A stretch of DNA of 64,000 bases, from positions 124,001-188,000 of the forward strand of contig NZ_JAJGNJ010000003.1 in NCBI RefSeq assembly GCF_020781835.1, given 5' to 3'. A program made the translations under genes and the position numbers. This document shows positions 52,462 to 60,144 of this stretch, one piece after another (the first letter of the stretch is position 1; every line of letters starts with the position of its first letter). This DNA is from Microbacterium testaceum (lineage in GTDB: Bacteria; Actinomycetota; Actinomycetes; Actinomycetales; Microbacteriaceae). A model generated the notes under the pieces. The model had not been told where the DNA came from. It saw nothing but the letters and a program-made list of their open reading frames with translations, and did not search any database.

Positions 52462-53367
52462 GTGCTTCCCGCTCTCGCCGTCCTCGCTGCCGCCCTGTGC
52501 TTCGCGACGACGGGCACAGCGCAGGCTCTCGCGGACGTCGACGCCTCTCCGCTCGCCGTCGGCGCCGCCCGGATCGTCGTGGGCGGCGGCATCCTGGCGC
52601 TCATCGCAATGTTGCGCGCGCGACCGCGGCCACAGCGGGTCGCGACGCCGGGGCCGACCGCCCTCCTCGTCGCCCTCGGCGCCGTCGGAGTCTTGGCGTA
52701 CCAGCCGCTGTTCTTCCTCGGCACACGCGAGAACGGCGTCGCGATCGGGACGGTCGTCGCGCTCGGCTCGGCCCCGATCGCGACGGGGATCGTGGATGCC
52801 ATCCGCTCGCGCCGCCTGCCGTCCGGCCGCTGGATGCTCGCCACCGCCATCGCGCTCGCCGGCGTCGTACTGGTGTCGGGCGTGACCGGCGGGGCGGTGG
52901 CGCTTGCCCCCGCGGGGCTGATGGCATCGGCCGGGGCGGGCGTGTCGTACGCCCTCTATACGGTGTGCGGAAAGGCGTTGATCGAGAGGGGGTGGGACTC
53001 CACGCGCGTCATGGGCACCGTCTTCGGCGTCGCTGCGGCTGCCAGCGTGCCCGTACTGCTCGCGACCGGGACGTCGTGGCTGTTCACCCCGAGCGGCGTC
53101 GCTCTGGCGTTGTGGCTCGGGATCGCGACCACCGCGGTCGCCTACCTGCTGTTCGGGTGGGGGCTGGCGCGGCTGAGCGCCGTCACCGTGTCCACGCTGA
53201 CCCTTGCCGAACCGCTCGGCGCGACGCTCCTCGGACTCCTCGTGCTGCACGAACAACTCACCGCCGTCAGTGCGCTCGGCCTCGCGCTCATCGCGGTGGG
53301 TCTCGCCGTCGTGTCGGTTCCAGCTCGTCGACGTCAGGAGGTTCCGGATGCCACGGCCTCGACGTGA
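52462..53367 (+). CDS. EamA-family (drug/metabolite) transporter
   Basis: 301-residue transporter with ten membrane segments in two EamA halves: VLPALAVLAAALCFATTGTA opens the first, and AGLMASAGAGVSYALYTVCG the second, ending LAEPLGATLLGLLVLHEQLT with LALIAVGLAVVSV. GTG start at 52462, just after the FadR-type palindrome, with no Shine-Dalgarno. An upstream frame without conserved content is ignored. Substrate unknown; the co-transcribed regulator probably senses it. Confidence 0.93.
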   Translation: MLPALAVLAAALCFATTGTAQALADVDASPLAVGAARIVVGGGILALIAMLRARPRPQRVATPGPTALLVALGAVGVLAYQPLFFLGTRENGVAIGTVVALGSAPIATGIVDAIRSRRLPSGRWMLATAIALAGVVLVSGVTGGAVALAPAGLMASAGAGVSYALYTVCGKALIERGWDSTRVMGTVFGVAAAASVPVLLATGTSWLFTPSGVALALWLGIATTAVAYLLFGWGLARLSAVTVSTLTLAEPLGATLLGLLVLHEQLTAVSALGLALIAVGLAVVSVPARRRQEVPDATAST

Positions 53368-54190
53368 TCCCCCCATGCTCCCGCCCCGCCCGGCCACCGC
53401 GCCTCCCGCGAGCTCCGATCAGGGGCCATCTCCACGCCGCGGCGCAGACCCGGGGTCGAGCTCTGGCGCCGCACCGCACCCCACAGCCGGCGCGGCGCCG
53501 GGCTCGGCCGCTGCCCCGCACCCCGACGGCACCCCCGGCCCGCGTCCCGCCGGCACCCCCGGGCCCCGCGCGGCCGATGTCGTCGCGGACGCGGTGCGCC
53601 GCGGCATCCTGTCCGGCGAGCTCGCCCCCGGCACCCCGCTACGCGAGGAGGACCTGAGCGCGACCCACGGCGTCTCGCGCCATACCGCCCGCACGGCGTT
53701 GGCGATGCTGACCGCCGAGCGCCTCGTCACCGCGGAGCCGTACCGCGGCGTCCGCGTCTCACTCCTCGACGACGACGCGCTCATCGCCCTGCAGCAGCTG
53801 CGCTGCGCACTCGAGACCGAAGCGTTGCGGATCGTCCGGGAGCGCGGCATCCATCCGCCCGACGTGGACGAAGCCCTCACCGCGCTGGCGGCCGCCGAGG
53901 CATCCGGAAACTGGCCCGCCACCCTCGAAGCCCACGCTCGGGTGCACCTCGCCCTGGTGGATGCCGCCGGCTCGCCGAGGATCGCCGAGGAGTATCGACG
54001 CCTCGACTCGGAGATGCACCTGCTGCTCACGCACGTCCGGCCCGCGTACGCCCCCGGAGCCCTGACGACCGAGCACCGCGCCTACGTGGAGGCGGCGCTG
54101 GGAGACCCCGAGCGGGCAGTCCGCGAACATCTGCAGCATTCGACGCGCGCCATCCTCGAGGGGCGCCGGGCGGCCGATCGACCCGGGTGA
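53348..54190 (+). CDS. GntR-family regulator, FCD (FadR) subfamily
   Basis: 280-residue regulator. The first ~70 residues are a Pro/Ala/Gly-rich disordered stretch of low complexity; the winged helix follows (RRGILSGELAPGTPLREEDL, HGVSRHTARTALAMLTAERL), then an FCD domain with metal-type His residues (ALVDAAGSPRIAEEYRRLDS, EHRAYVEAALGDPERAVREH). AGGAGG is 6 bases before the ATG at 53348, which overlaps the EamA end by 20 bases; another ATG at 53375 is in frame. It probably binds the ATTGTGTAACAAT site before the transporter gene. Confidence 0.92.
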   Translation: MPRPRRDPPMLPPRPATAPPASSDQGPSPRRGADPGSSSGAAPHPTAGAAPGSAAAPHPDGTPGPRPAGTPGPRAADVVADAVRRGILSGELAPGTPLREEDLSATHGVSRHTARTALAMLTAERLVTAEPYRGVRVSLLDDDALIALQQLRCALETEALRIVRERGIHPPDVDEALTALAAAEASGNWPATLEAHARVHLALVDAAGSPRIAEEYRRLDSEMHLLLTHVRPAYAPGALTTEHRAYVEAALGDPERAVREHLQHSTRAILEGRRAADRPG

Positions 54191-54223
54191 CATGATGGCG
54201 GGAAGGGGAACGGTGGGGGCACC

Positions 54224-55393
54224 ATGACTTTTCACATCCAGCCGCCCGTGGGACGGCCGCTCATCACGACGGTCACGGGGACCAACGGAAAGACGACTGT
54301 CGCCACGGCGACACGTCAGGTGATGAACCTCATCGGGTGGCGGGCCGCGGGGTACGACTCGACCGGGGTGACGGAGGTCGACGGCACCGTGCGGGAGAGC
54401 CGCGTCCGCCGCTCCCCGGACTACCTCCCCGAACTGATCGACGCGCAGGCGCGCGCGGGCGCGCAGGCGGTGTCGCTGGAGGCGTTCGTCGGCATCCTCG
54501 CGGACGGACTCTTCGAACGCGTATCCGTGGACGTCGCCGTCTCCACGGGGCTCGAGCGCGATCACATCGACGTCCACCGCAGCCTCGAGGGGTACTGGAA
54601 CGCCAAGTTGCGGCTGTTCCGCGAGTATCTGCGCCCGGACGGAGTCGCGGTCATTGCGGCCGGCTCTGCCCAAGGGGACCTCGTGCGCGAGGCCGTCGCG
54701 CTGCGCGGGATCCGCCTTGTCGTCGTGGGCGACGGAGGCGACGTGACCACCGAGGGCCTGGAGGAACGGTCGAGCCGCCTGAGGGGGACTTTGCGCGTGG
54801 AGGGACAGGCCTATCCCGTCTCCCTCCCTACGGTCCACGCGGTCGCGGTGATGAATCTGCTCCTGGCGGGGACAGCCGTCATCGCTGCGGGCGGCGACCC
54901 CTCAGCCGTCACCGACGCGCTCTCGCGGGTCGAGCCGCCGCCGGGCCGACTTCAGGTGATCGGTGAGAAGGACGGCGTGACCGCAATGGTCGACACAGCC
55001 CACAATCCGGGCGCCCTAAGGGTCGCTCTGCGTGCGGCTCGAGCGCGGACTGCCGGCCGGGTGATCCTCGTGTTCGGAGCCGGCGGCGAGCGCGACCGCG
55101 GCAAGCGAGCTCCCATGGGGGCGATCGCCGCAGAGTTGGCCGATGTGGTGATTCTCACCGACGACAACCCGCGCCGCGAACCGCCCCATCGCATCCGTGC
55201 CGAAGTCCGGGCGGGGATCCCGGACTGCATTGAGATCCCTTCCCGAGTGGATGCCATCCACGCCGCGCTCCACATGGCGCGGACGGGCGATCTCGTCCTC
55301 GTCGCCGGGAAGGGCGACGAGAACACTCAGATCGTCGGCACGACGAAGGTGCCGCACGACGATCGGGAGGTTCTCCGGCGGGCGCTCGCCTGA
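54224..55393 (+). CDS. Mur ligase family protein, MurE-like without the N-terminal domain
   Basis: 389-residue ligase. It begins almost at the ATP-binding domain: ITTVTGTNGKTTVATATRQV (P-loop residues 19-25). Further: TGLERDHIDVHRSLEGYWNA with the catalytic His region, VDTAHNPGALRVAL, VFGAGGERDRGKRAPMG, the DNPRREPP block at 314-321 where MurE contacts the amino acid, and LVAGKGDENTQIVG near the end. Ordinary MurE is about 490 residues; the ~100-residue UDP-MurNAc-binding domain is absent, so the acceptor is probably not the normal peptidoglycan precursor. It is separated from any mur cluster in this window. Converges on a repeat-peptide gene 17 bases away. Confidence 0.88.
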   Translation: MTFHIQPPVGRPLITTVTGTNGKTTVATATRQVMNLIGWRAAGYDSTGVTEVDGTVRESRVRRSPDYLPELIDAQARAGAQAVSLEAFVGILADGLFERVSVDVAVSTGLERDHIDVHRSLEGYWNAKLRLFREYLRPDGVAVIAAGSAQGDLVREAVALRGIRLVVVGDGGDVTTEGLEERSSRLRGTLRVEGQAYPVSLPTVHAVAVMNLLLAGTAVIAAGGDPSAVTDALSRVEPPPGRLQVIGEKDGVTAMVDTAHNPGALRVALRAARARTAGRVILVFGAGGERDRGKRAPMGAIAAELADVVILTDDNPRREPPHRIRAEVRAGIPDCIEIPSRVDAIHAALHMARTGDLVLVAGKGDENTQIVGTTKVPHDDREVLRRALA

Positions 55394-55410
55394 GGGAGGG
55401 GCTCCCCGCC

Positions 55411-55512
55411 TCAGATCACGTACCCACCATCCGGGTCATACCCACCATCCGGGTCATACCCACCATCCGGGTCATACCCACCATCCGGGTCATAGGTCGA
55501 TGCGTCGCTCAT
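55411..55512 (-). CDS. Short repeat peptide, four YDPDGG units (33 residues)
   Basis: MSDAST, then YDPDGG four times in a row, then YVI. The 18-base unit is nearly identical at DNA level each time. The ATG at 55512 has a GGGGGG stretch 5-10 bases upstream; an upstream in-frame start adds 31 unremarkable residues. The repeat is acidic with Tyr-Asp-Pro-Asp-Gly-Gly, like a calcium-binding or modification-site array. No known family recognised. Its neighbour, tail to tail, is the unusual Mur-type ligase. The translation could be accidental; the regular reading frame of the repeat speaks for selection or recent expansion. Confidence 0.6.
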   Translation of the reverse strand: MSDASTYDPDGGYDPDGGYDPDGGYDPDGGYVI

Positions 55513-55942
55513 GATGCCCCCCGTAGTCTCGACTGCGACATGCCAACGATTGAACGCCTGCAGATCGGCCAGCGCAAGCACTGAACGCCATCCGCCGCGC
55601 CGCATAACGACACATCACGTTACGTCCAGCAACACCAATCCACGATGGAGCGGCACCGGCTTACCGTTGAGCGCATCGCGGCGATCCGGGCGGTCCCGGG
55701 CCTCGCTTCATAACCGAAGGCGTTGCGGGTTCGACTCCCGCCGTCGCGTCAACTTGTTCCGCGCGAGGGGCCTCGTCTGCCCAACGCTGAGGGAAAATTC
55801 GCTTGCTGTGGTCAACGAGAAGCTCGCGGATCCCTCGAACGTGTCGACGAGGTGAGTCCGCTCCTCGTCAGTAGACCGGCTTTCGGGGCGCTATTCTTCG
55901 TTCTTGAATGGGGATTTCGTCCCCGCGTCGGGGGGCGCATTC
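55513..55942. other. Intergenic stretch between repeat peptide and nuclease genes
   Basis: Over 400 bases with no convincing protein gene. It holds the tRNA-like element, a 22-codon frame (55645-55713) that ends inside it, and, near the right end, TATTCT (55892-55897), a possible -10 for the nuclease genes, followed by the small hairpin GGGGATTTCGTCCCC. Confidence 0.5.
55677..55750 (+). other. tRNA-like element (degenerate, CAT loop)
   Basis: The 3' half looks like a real tRNA: stem GCGGG/CCCGC (55725-55741) with canonical T-loop TTCGACT, preceded by CTTCATAAC with a CAT anticodon-like triplet. The 5' half is weak: CGCGGCG (55677-55683) pairs with CGTCGCG (55742-55748) with one wobble, a CCGG/CCGG D-stem is possible, but the anticodon stem has a bulged A and a 9-base loop. 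No encoded CCA. It may be a pseudo-tRNA or the 3' fragment left by an integrating element. Confidence 0.4.
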
Positions 55943-56941
55943 ATGACTCGTTCCATCGCGCGCGCACGCGCAAGGGGCCCGTTGCTCGCACACGAAAGTC
56001 GTCGGGCCAGACGTCGCATTCCGGTGTGGGCGTGGCTGGTCCTCAGCATTCCGCTCCTGGTGGTCGCTCTGATCCTGGCGCCGATCTTCGCGGTGATATT
56101 CCTCGTCGTCTTCATTACCGGGATTATTTCGCTCGCCAGGAACAGTCGGACCTGGCTGCGCTTCACGAGTCGAAAGTCTGCCGCTTGGGTAACGGCCGCC
56201 GCCGCCGCGGGTTTCCTGGCCACGGCGGGAGTCACCAACGCGTCCGTGGTCAGCGGCTCGGGAGCGCGTCCTGTCGCGCTCGCCTCTACGTCGGCGACTA
56301 CAGCCACGGCGACCACAGCCACGACCCCGACGCCGTCACCCACACCCACGCCGACCGCGATTCCGGTCGAGATCGTGTCGGTGATCGACGGAGACACGAT
56401 CGACACCAGCGTCGGCAAAGTGCGGCTCATCGGCATCGACGCTCCGGAGTCCGGCGCGTGGGGATACGACCAGGCAACCGCCGAGTTGAGCTCCTTCTTG
56501 GTTCCGGGCGGCGCTGTCCTCGTCGCCGTCCCGGGCCGCGATGATCAAGACCAGTACGGGCGCCTGCTGCGGTACGTCCAGATCGACGGACAGGATGCCG
56601 GCACCCGCATGCTTGCCAGCGGGTGGGCGATCACACGGTACGACGGCCGTGACGGATACGGCATGCACCCCCTGCAGGCGGCCTACATCAGCCTCGACGA
56701 GTCCGTTCCGATGCCGGCAGAGCCCGCGCCGACACCCGTGGAACCCGCACCGGCGCCGGTAGACCCCGCACCCGCGCCGCCCGAGCCTGCTGAGCCGGAT
56801 CCCGCACCGGCAACCGACCCCGATTTCGGCACGTGCAAGGAAGCCAACGCCAACGGCTTCGGCAACTACGTGCGCGGGCAAGACCCTGAATACGTCTGGT
56901 ACGACGACCGCGACAAAGACGGGGTGGTCTGTGAGTTCTGA
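55943..56941 (+). CDS. Membrane-anchored thermonuclease with excalibur domain
   Basis: 332 residues. Residues ~27-63 form a strongly hydrophobic membrane hairpin (WAWLVLSIPLLVVALILAP and on), with a second hydrophobic patch at 81-100. A Thr/Pro linker leads to a staphylococcal-nuclease domain (~142-250): VIDGDTID, VRLIGIDAPES with R161, D166 and E169, and YGRLLRYV. A PAP-rich linker (258-290) ends in an excalibur calcium-binding domain (C298, C330, DDRDKDGVVCE). ATG at 55943 follows GGGGGGCGC; a TTG 13 codons earlier also exists. Start of a two-nuclease operon. Confidence 0.9.
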   Translation: MTRSIARARARGPLLAHESRRARRRIPVWAWLVLSIPLLVVALILAPIFAVIFLVVFITGIISLARNSRTWLRFTSRKSAAWVTAAAAAGFLATAGVTNASVVSGSGARPVALASTSATTATATTATTPTPSPTPTPTAIPVEIVSVIDGDTIDTSVGKVRLIGIDAPESGAWGYDQATAELSSFLVPGGAVLVAVPGRDDQDQYGRLLRYVQIDGQDAGTRMLASGWAITRYDGRDGYGMHPLQAAYISLDESVPMPAEPAPTPVEPAPAPVDPAPAPPEPAEPDPAPATDPDFGTCKEANANGFGNYVRGQDPEYVWYDDRDKDGVVCEF

Positions 56942-57767
56942 CCTCGCATTCATTGGCGCGATCTGCGCCCTCGTCGCTCTCGCGGGTGTCGGCATCCCGC
57001 TCTTGATCGCGCAGCGAAATCGACGGATCGTCGCCGAGACGAGTTCCGCCCTCGCCGCGCTCCACGAACTGAACGGGCGGTACGCCGCCTCTGTCATGCC
57101 TCTTCCGGTCATCACGCGCCGGTACCGCGCGACGACGACGTCGAAATCGGCGTTCGACCGCTTTCGCCTCCGTGAATTCCTGATGGACGCTTTGCTCGAC
57201 GAAGAGACTCGTCTCGCATTCGACATAGACGCTCGTTTAGAACGAATGCGACGCTACTCCGCCTACACGAATGAGCTGACCGACGTCGGAAGCCGGTCGA
57301 TCGGTCGTTCCGGCGACCGCCGTGTGAATCCCGAGAAGTATTCGAGGATCGAGCGTCGACTCTTTCACAAAGAAATGCTGACTGCCCCCACACCTGTCGC
57401 AACCGTGGCCGCCGTGGTTACCTATACAAGCCCGCAGGGGCGAAACTCCTATCGCAGAGATCTGGCCTGGGGCTTCGTCGAACTGCGCGCGGGCCTCGAC
57501 GAAGCGCGGCGCCAGCGCGCCGCGAAGTCGACGTCGGAGTACCTACGCCGTCGCGAACGCAGCCTACTCACGCCCAAGCTGCGCACGGACATCCTTCGTC
57601 GAGACGGCTCCCGATGCCGCATCTGCGGCGCATCGGCGGACACCGGGGCGGCACTACACGTCGATCACATCGTGCCGATCAGCCGCGGCGGACGGACGGA
57701 GCCATCCAACCTCCAGACGCTATGCCAGTCCTGCAACCTCGGCAAGAGCAACCGCTTCGTTGGCTGA
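56931..57767 (+). CDS. HNH endonuclease with N-terminal membrane segment
   Basis: 278 residues. LAFIGAICALVALAGVGIPL (5-24) is a membrane segment; a long charged helical middle (residues ~30-210) follows, and the HNH domain is C-terminal: C229 and C232 in RCRICGA, H243-x-D245-H246 in LHVDHIVPISRGG, N260 in PSNLQTLC, then C265 and C268. All HNH/zinc positions are present. GTG start at 56931, overlapping the thermonuclease end by 11 bases, so both are produced together. Topology probably places the HNH part in the cytoplasm. Confidence 0.9.
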   Translation: MSSDLAFIGAICALVALAGVGIPLLIAQRNRRIVAETSSALAALHELNGRYAASVMPLPVITRRYRATTTSKSAFDRFRLREFLMDALLDEETRLAFDIDARLERMRRYSAYTNELTDVGSRSIGRSGDRRVNPEKYSRIERRLFHKEMLTAPTPVATVAAVVTYTSPQGRNSYRRDLAWGFVELRAGLDEARRQRAAKSTSEYLRRRERSLLTPKLRTDILRRDGSRCRICGASADTGAALHVDHIVPISRGGRTEPSNLQTLCQSCNLGKSNRFVG

Positions 57768-57796
57768 GGCTCCAAAGGGACGGCCCAGTTCCAGCG

Positions 57797-57919
57797 TCAG
57801 CCCTGCCGCCCCTTCCACCGCGGGTTGAGCTTGTTGATCACGAACACCCGCCCGCGGCGGCGCACCACCTGCGCCCCGGGCTGGCTCTTGAGCGACTTGA
57901 GCGAGTTGCGGACCTTCAT
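57797..57919 (-). CDS. rpmJ: Ribosomal protein bL36, cysteine-free (C-minus) type
   Basis: 40 residues: [19 protein letters not shown], then [20 protein letters not shown] and a final G. The zinc-binding Cys/His residues of the common bL36 are missing, which marks the zinc-independent paralogue used during zinc limitation. AGGAGG is 6 bases before the ATG. A Zur-type palindrome lies at 57933-57947. Diverges from a CobW-like gene, the usual partner in zinc stress regulons. Confidence 0.96.
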   Translation of the reverse strand: MKVRNSLKSLKSQPGAQVVRRRGRVFVINKLNPRWKGRQG

Positions 57920-57932
57920 GGCATCCTCCTGT

Positions 57933-57947
57933 TGATAATCGTTCTCA
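57933..57947. promoter_or_regulatory. Zur-type box between rpmJ and the CobW-like gene
   Basis: TGATAATCGTTCTCA is an imperfect 7-1-7 palindrome close to the Zur consensus (TGAAAAnGATTTTCA type); outer TTGA/TCAA extend it. It lies 14-28 bases before rpmJ and about 50 bases before the divergent gene, so one site could control both. Confidence 0.75.
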
Positions 57948-57997
57948 ATAACAAGATTGGCTGTCCACCGATTCCCGACAAACGAGAGGCGGATGCC

Positions 57998-59038
57998 GTG
58001 GAGAGAACGATTGCGACGATGGGTGTGTGCGCACCGGAACGGCAGGCCTATGCCGAGCGGACCGCCGCCACCCTCGGGCGACCGCTGCATCTCCTCCGGT
58101 ACGGCGATCTCCGCGCCGCGCACGCGCTCCCCCATCCACGCCCCCGCAGCGACGGCGAGCGCGCCGTCGTCGATCTCGGCACCGACGTCGACCTCCTGCA
58201 CGCCCTTGCGGCGCGGGGAGGCGTCGACGTCGAGGCGGTCTGCGTCGTCGACGCGCGGCACATGATCGGCGACCTGCTCGACGAGGCTCCGCTCACGGCA
58301 TCCCTCCCGCCTGCGACCGCCGGCGGGAACAGGCGCGGCGACGTCCCTCCGAGCGATCCGCGCACCGACGTCGGCGCCCGCGCGCGCCAGGCGGCCCTCG
58401 CACTGGAACTGGCGACCCGCATCGTCTGGGTGAACTGGGAACAGGTGCCGACCGCGGCACTCGCGGTGCAGATGGCGCTCGCGTCGCACCTCAACCCCGG
58501 CGCCACGCTGCGGCTCACACGTGACCCGGCCGCCGACCTGAACGCGGCGGCCCCTCGCGACGACGAGACCGAGATCCTCGAGCGCGCCGGCTGGGTTCGC
58601 GCGCTCAACGACGAGCACGACCCGTTCATGCGCGACAACCGCGTGACCACGGTGCGCTACGACCAGGTGCGCCCGTTCCACCCGGCGCGCCTGCAGTCCT
58701 CGCTGGACCGCCTGGACGACGGCGCCGCCGGGCGACTGATCCGTTCCGCCGGATTCTGCCGGATCGCCTCGCGTCCCGGCATCCTGGCCCGCTGGGAACA
58801 CGTCGGCTCCGCGATGTGGATCGAACCCCTCGGCACCGACGACGGACGCATGGGATGGGGACAGGAGATCGCCTTCACGGGACTGGACATGTCCGAACCG
58901 CGGTTGCGGCACATCCTCGACCTCGCCGCCCTCACCGACGACGAACTCGCGGCCGGTCCCGAAGCGTGGACGCGATTCGCCGATCCGCTTCCGCCCTGGC
59001 CCGCGGTCGACCTGTCGCTCCCGGATGCCGGCGAGTAG
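57998..59038 (+). CDS. CobW-like protein (COG0523), P-loop not visible
   Basis: 346 residues. The C-terminal half has the CobW C-terminal-type domain ([40 protein letters not shown] and [13 protein letters not shown]). The middle has [15 protein letters not shown] and [18 protein letters not shown], as in COG0523 GTPases. The N-terminal part ([20 protein letters not shown]) has no GxxxxGKT motif, so GTP binding is doubtful; actinobacterial zinc-regulated paralogues often look like this. I take the GTG at 57998; an ATG at 58019 is also possible. Probably involved in zinc handling, given the shared Zur-type box with rpmJ. Confidence 0.8.
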   Translation: MERTIATMGVCAPERQAYAERTAATLGRPLHLLRYGDLRAAHALPHPRPRSDGERAVVDLGTDVDLLHALAARGGVDVEAVCVVDARHMIGDLLDEAPLTASLPPATAGGNRRGDVPPSDPRTDVGARARQAALALELATRIVWVNWEQVPTAALAVQMALASHLNPGATLRLTRDPAADLNAAAPRDDETEILERAGWVRALNDEHDPFMRDNRVTTVRYDQVRPFHPARLQSSLDRLDDGAAGRLIRSAGFCRIASRPGILARWEHVGSAMWIEPLGTDDGRMGWGQEIAFTGLDMSEPRLRHILDLAALTDDELAAGPEAWTRFADPLPPWPAVDLSLPDAGE

Positions 59039-59096
59039 GGACTCCCGTCCTGTCAAGCGGGTCGCCCGACCGGCGGGGATCGGGCACCGTGGCCGC

Positions 59097-59285
59097 ATGA
59101 GCACTCCTGATCTGCCTTCGCGCCACGCCGACGACGCCCGCGCCGACAGCGGCGCCCCCACCGACGCCGTCACCGACGACGTCCGCGAGGACGCTGCCGA
59201 AGCCGAGGAGGACGTCGACCTCGACGACCACACCGGTGACGCCCTCGAGGATGACGACGCCCCGGCGGCGGAGGGTCACGCCTGA
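59097..59285 (+). CDS. Small acidic protein, 62 residues
   Basis: Low-complexity Asp/Glu/Ala-rich protein: [20 protein letters not shown] and [20 protein letters not shown]. No domain. ATG at 59097; an upstream in-frame start adds 24 basic residues not in keeping with the rest. The stop TGA overlaps the CTG that begins the DUF72 gene (CTGA), so translation is probably coupled. Function unknown. Confidence 0.65.
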   Translation: MSTPDLPSRHADDARADSGAPTDAVTDDVREDAAEAEEDVDLDDHTGDALEDDDAPAAEGHA

Positions 59286-60115
59286 CCGGGAGGGCCTTCA
59301 TCGGCACCTCCGGGTGGCGGTACCCGAGGTGGCGAGGCGACTTCTATCCGCGCGGGCTCGTCCAGCGGCGGGAGCTCGAGTACCTCGCCGAGCACCTGCC
59401 GAGCGTTGAGCTGAACGGCTCGTTCTACTCGTTACAGCGACCCGAAAGCTACCGACGGTGGCGCGCGGAGGTTCCCGCGGGCTTCGTCTTCGCGGTCAAG
59501 GGTTCGCGGTACGTCACCCACATGCTGCGCCTTCAGAACGTCCACACCGGCATGGCGAACTTCTTCGCCTCGGGCGTGCTGTCCCTGGGTCCCACCCTCG
59601 GTCCGATCCTGTGGCAGCTGCCCGAACGGGTCGCGTTCGATCCCGGCGTCCTCGACGCGTTCCTCTCGAGCCTTCCGCGCACCCGCGGAGAGGCGTTGAG
59701 CCTCGCGCGCGACCACGATGCCCGCCTCGACGGACGGGCATGGCTCGAGATCGAGGACGACGGTCCCCTGCGCCACGCGCTCGAACCGCGATCAGCCTCG
59801 TTCGCCGATCCGCGCGCGGCCGAGATCCTGCGTGCGCACAACGTCGCCCTCGTCCTCGCCGACACGGCCGGCCGGTGGCCCGCGTTCGACGACGTCACCG
59901 CCGACCACGTCTACGTCCGCCTGCACGGATCGACGGAACTGTACGCCAGCGGCTACACGCCCGAGGAGCTCGGCACCTGGGCCGACCGCGTTCGTCGCTG
60001 GCAGTCCGGCGCGGACGGAGACGGGATGCCGCGCGACGTGTACGTCTACTTCGACAACGACGCACGCGGCCGCGCTCCCCACGACGCCGTCTCGCTGGAC
60101 GCGCGGCTGCGCTGA
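59282..60115 (+). CDS. DUF72 protein with apparent CTG start
   Basis: 277 residues covering the whole DUF72 TIM-barrel-like domain: RAFIGTSGWRYPRWRGDFYP, LAEHLPSVELNGSFYSLQRP, AVKGSRYVTHML, then ADHVYVRLHGSTELYASGYT. In this frame a TGA lies just before, and no ATG, GTG or TTG is found until the middle of the domain (ATG at 59522, which would lose 80 residues). CTG at 59282 has GGAGGG 6 bases upstream at ideal spacing and overlaps the preceding stop as CTGA. The start codon is therefore inferred as CTG. Function of DUF72 unknown. Confidence 0.8.
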   Translation: MTGRAFIGTSGWRYPRWRGDFYPRGLVQRRELEYLAEHLPSVELNGSFYSLQRPESYRRWRAEVPAGFVFAVKGSRYVTHMLRLQNVHTGMANFFASGVLSLGPTLGPILWQLPERVAFDPGVLDAFLSSLPRTRGEALSLARDHDARLDGRAWLEIEDDGPLRHALEPRSASFADPRAAEILRAHNVALVLADTAGRWPAFDDVTADHVYVRLHGSTELYASGYTPEELGTWADRVRRWQSGADGDGMPRDVYVYFDNDARGRAPHDAVSLDARLR

Positions 60116-60144
60116 CGACGCGGCTTGCCTGGACCGGGCCCGCC

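Noticed and set aside
55645..55713. 22-codon frame overlapping the tRNA-like element
   Set aside because: Too short, no ribosome site, no family; ends inside the tRNA-like structure.
59522..60115. Short DUF72 form starting at the internal ATG
   Set aside because: It lacks the first 80 residues of the domain, which are fully encoded in frame upstream.
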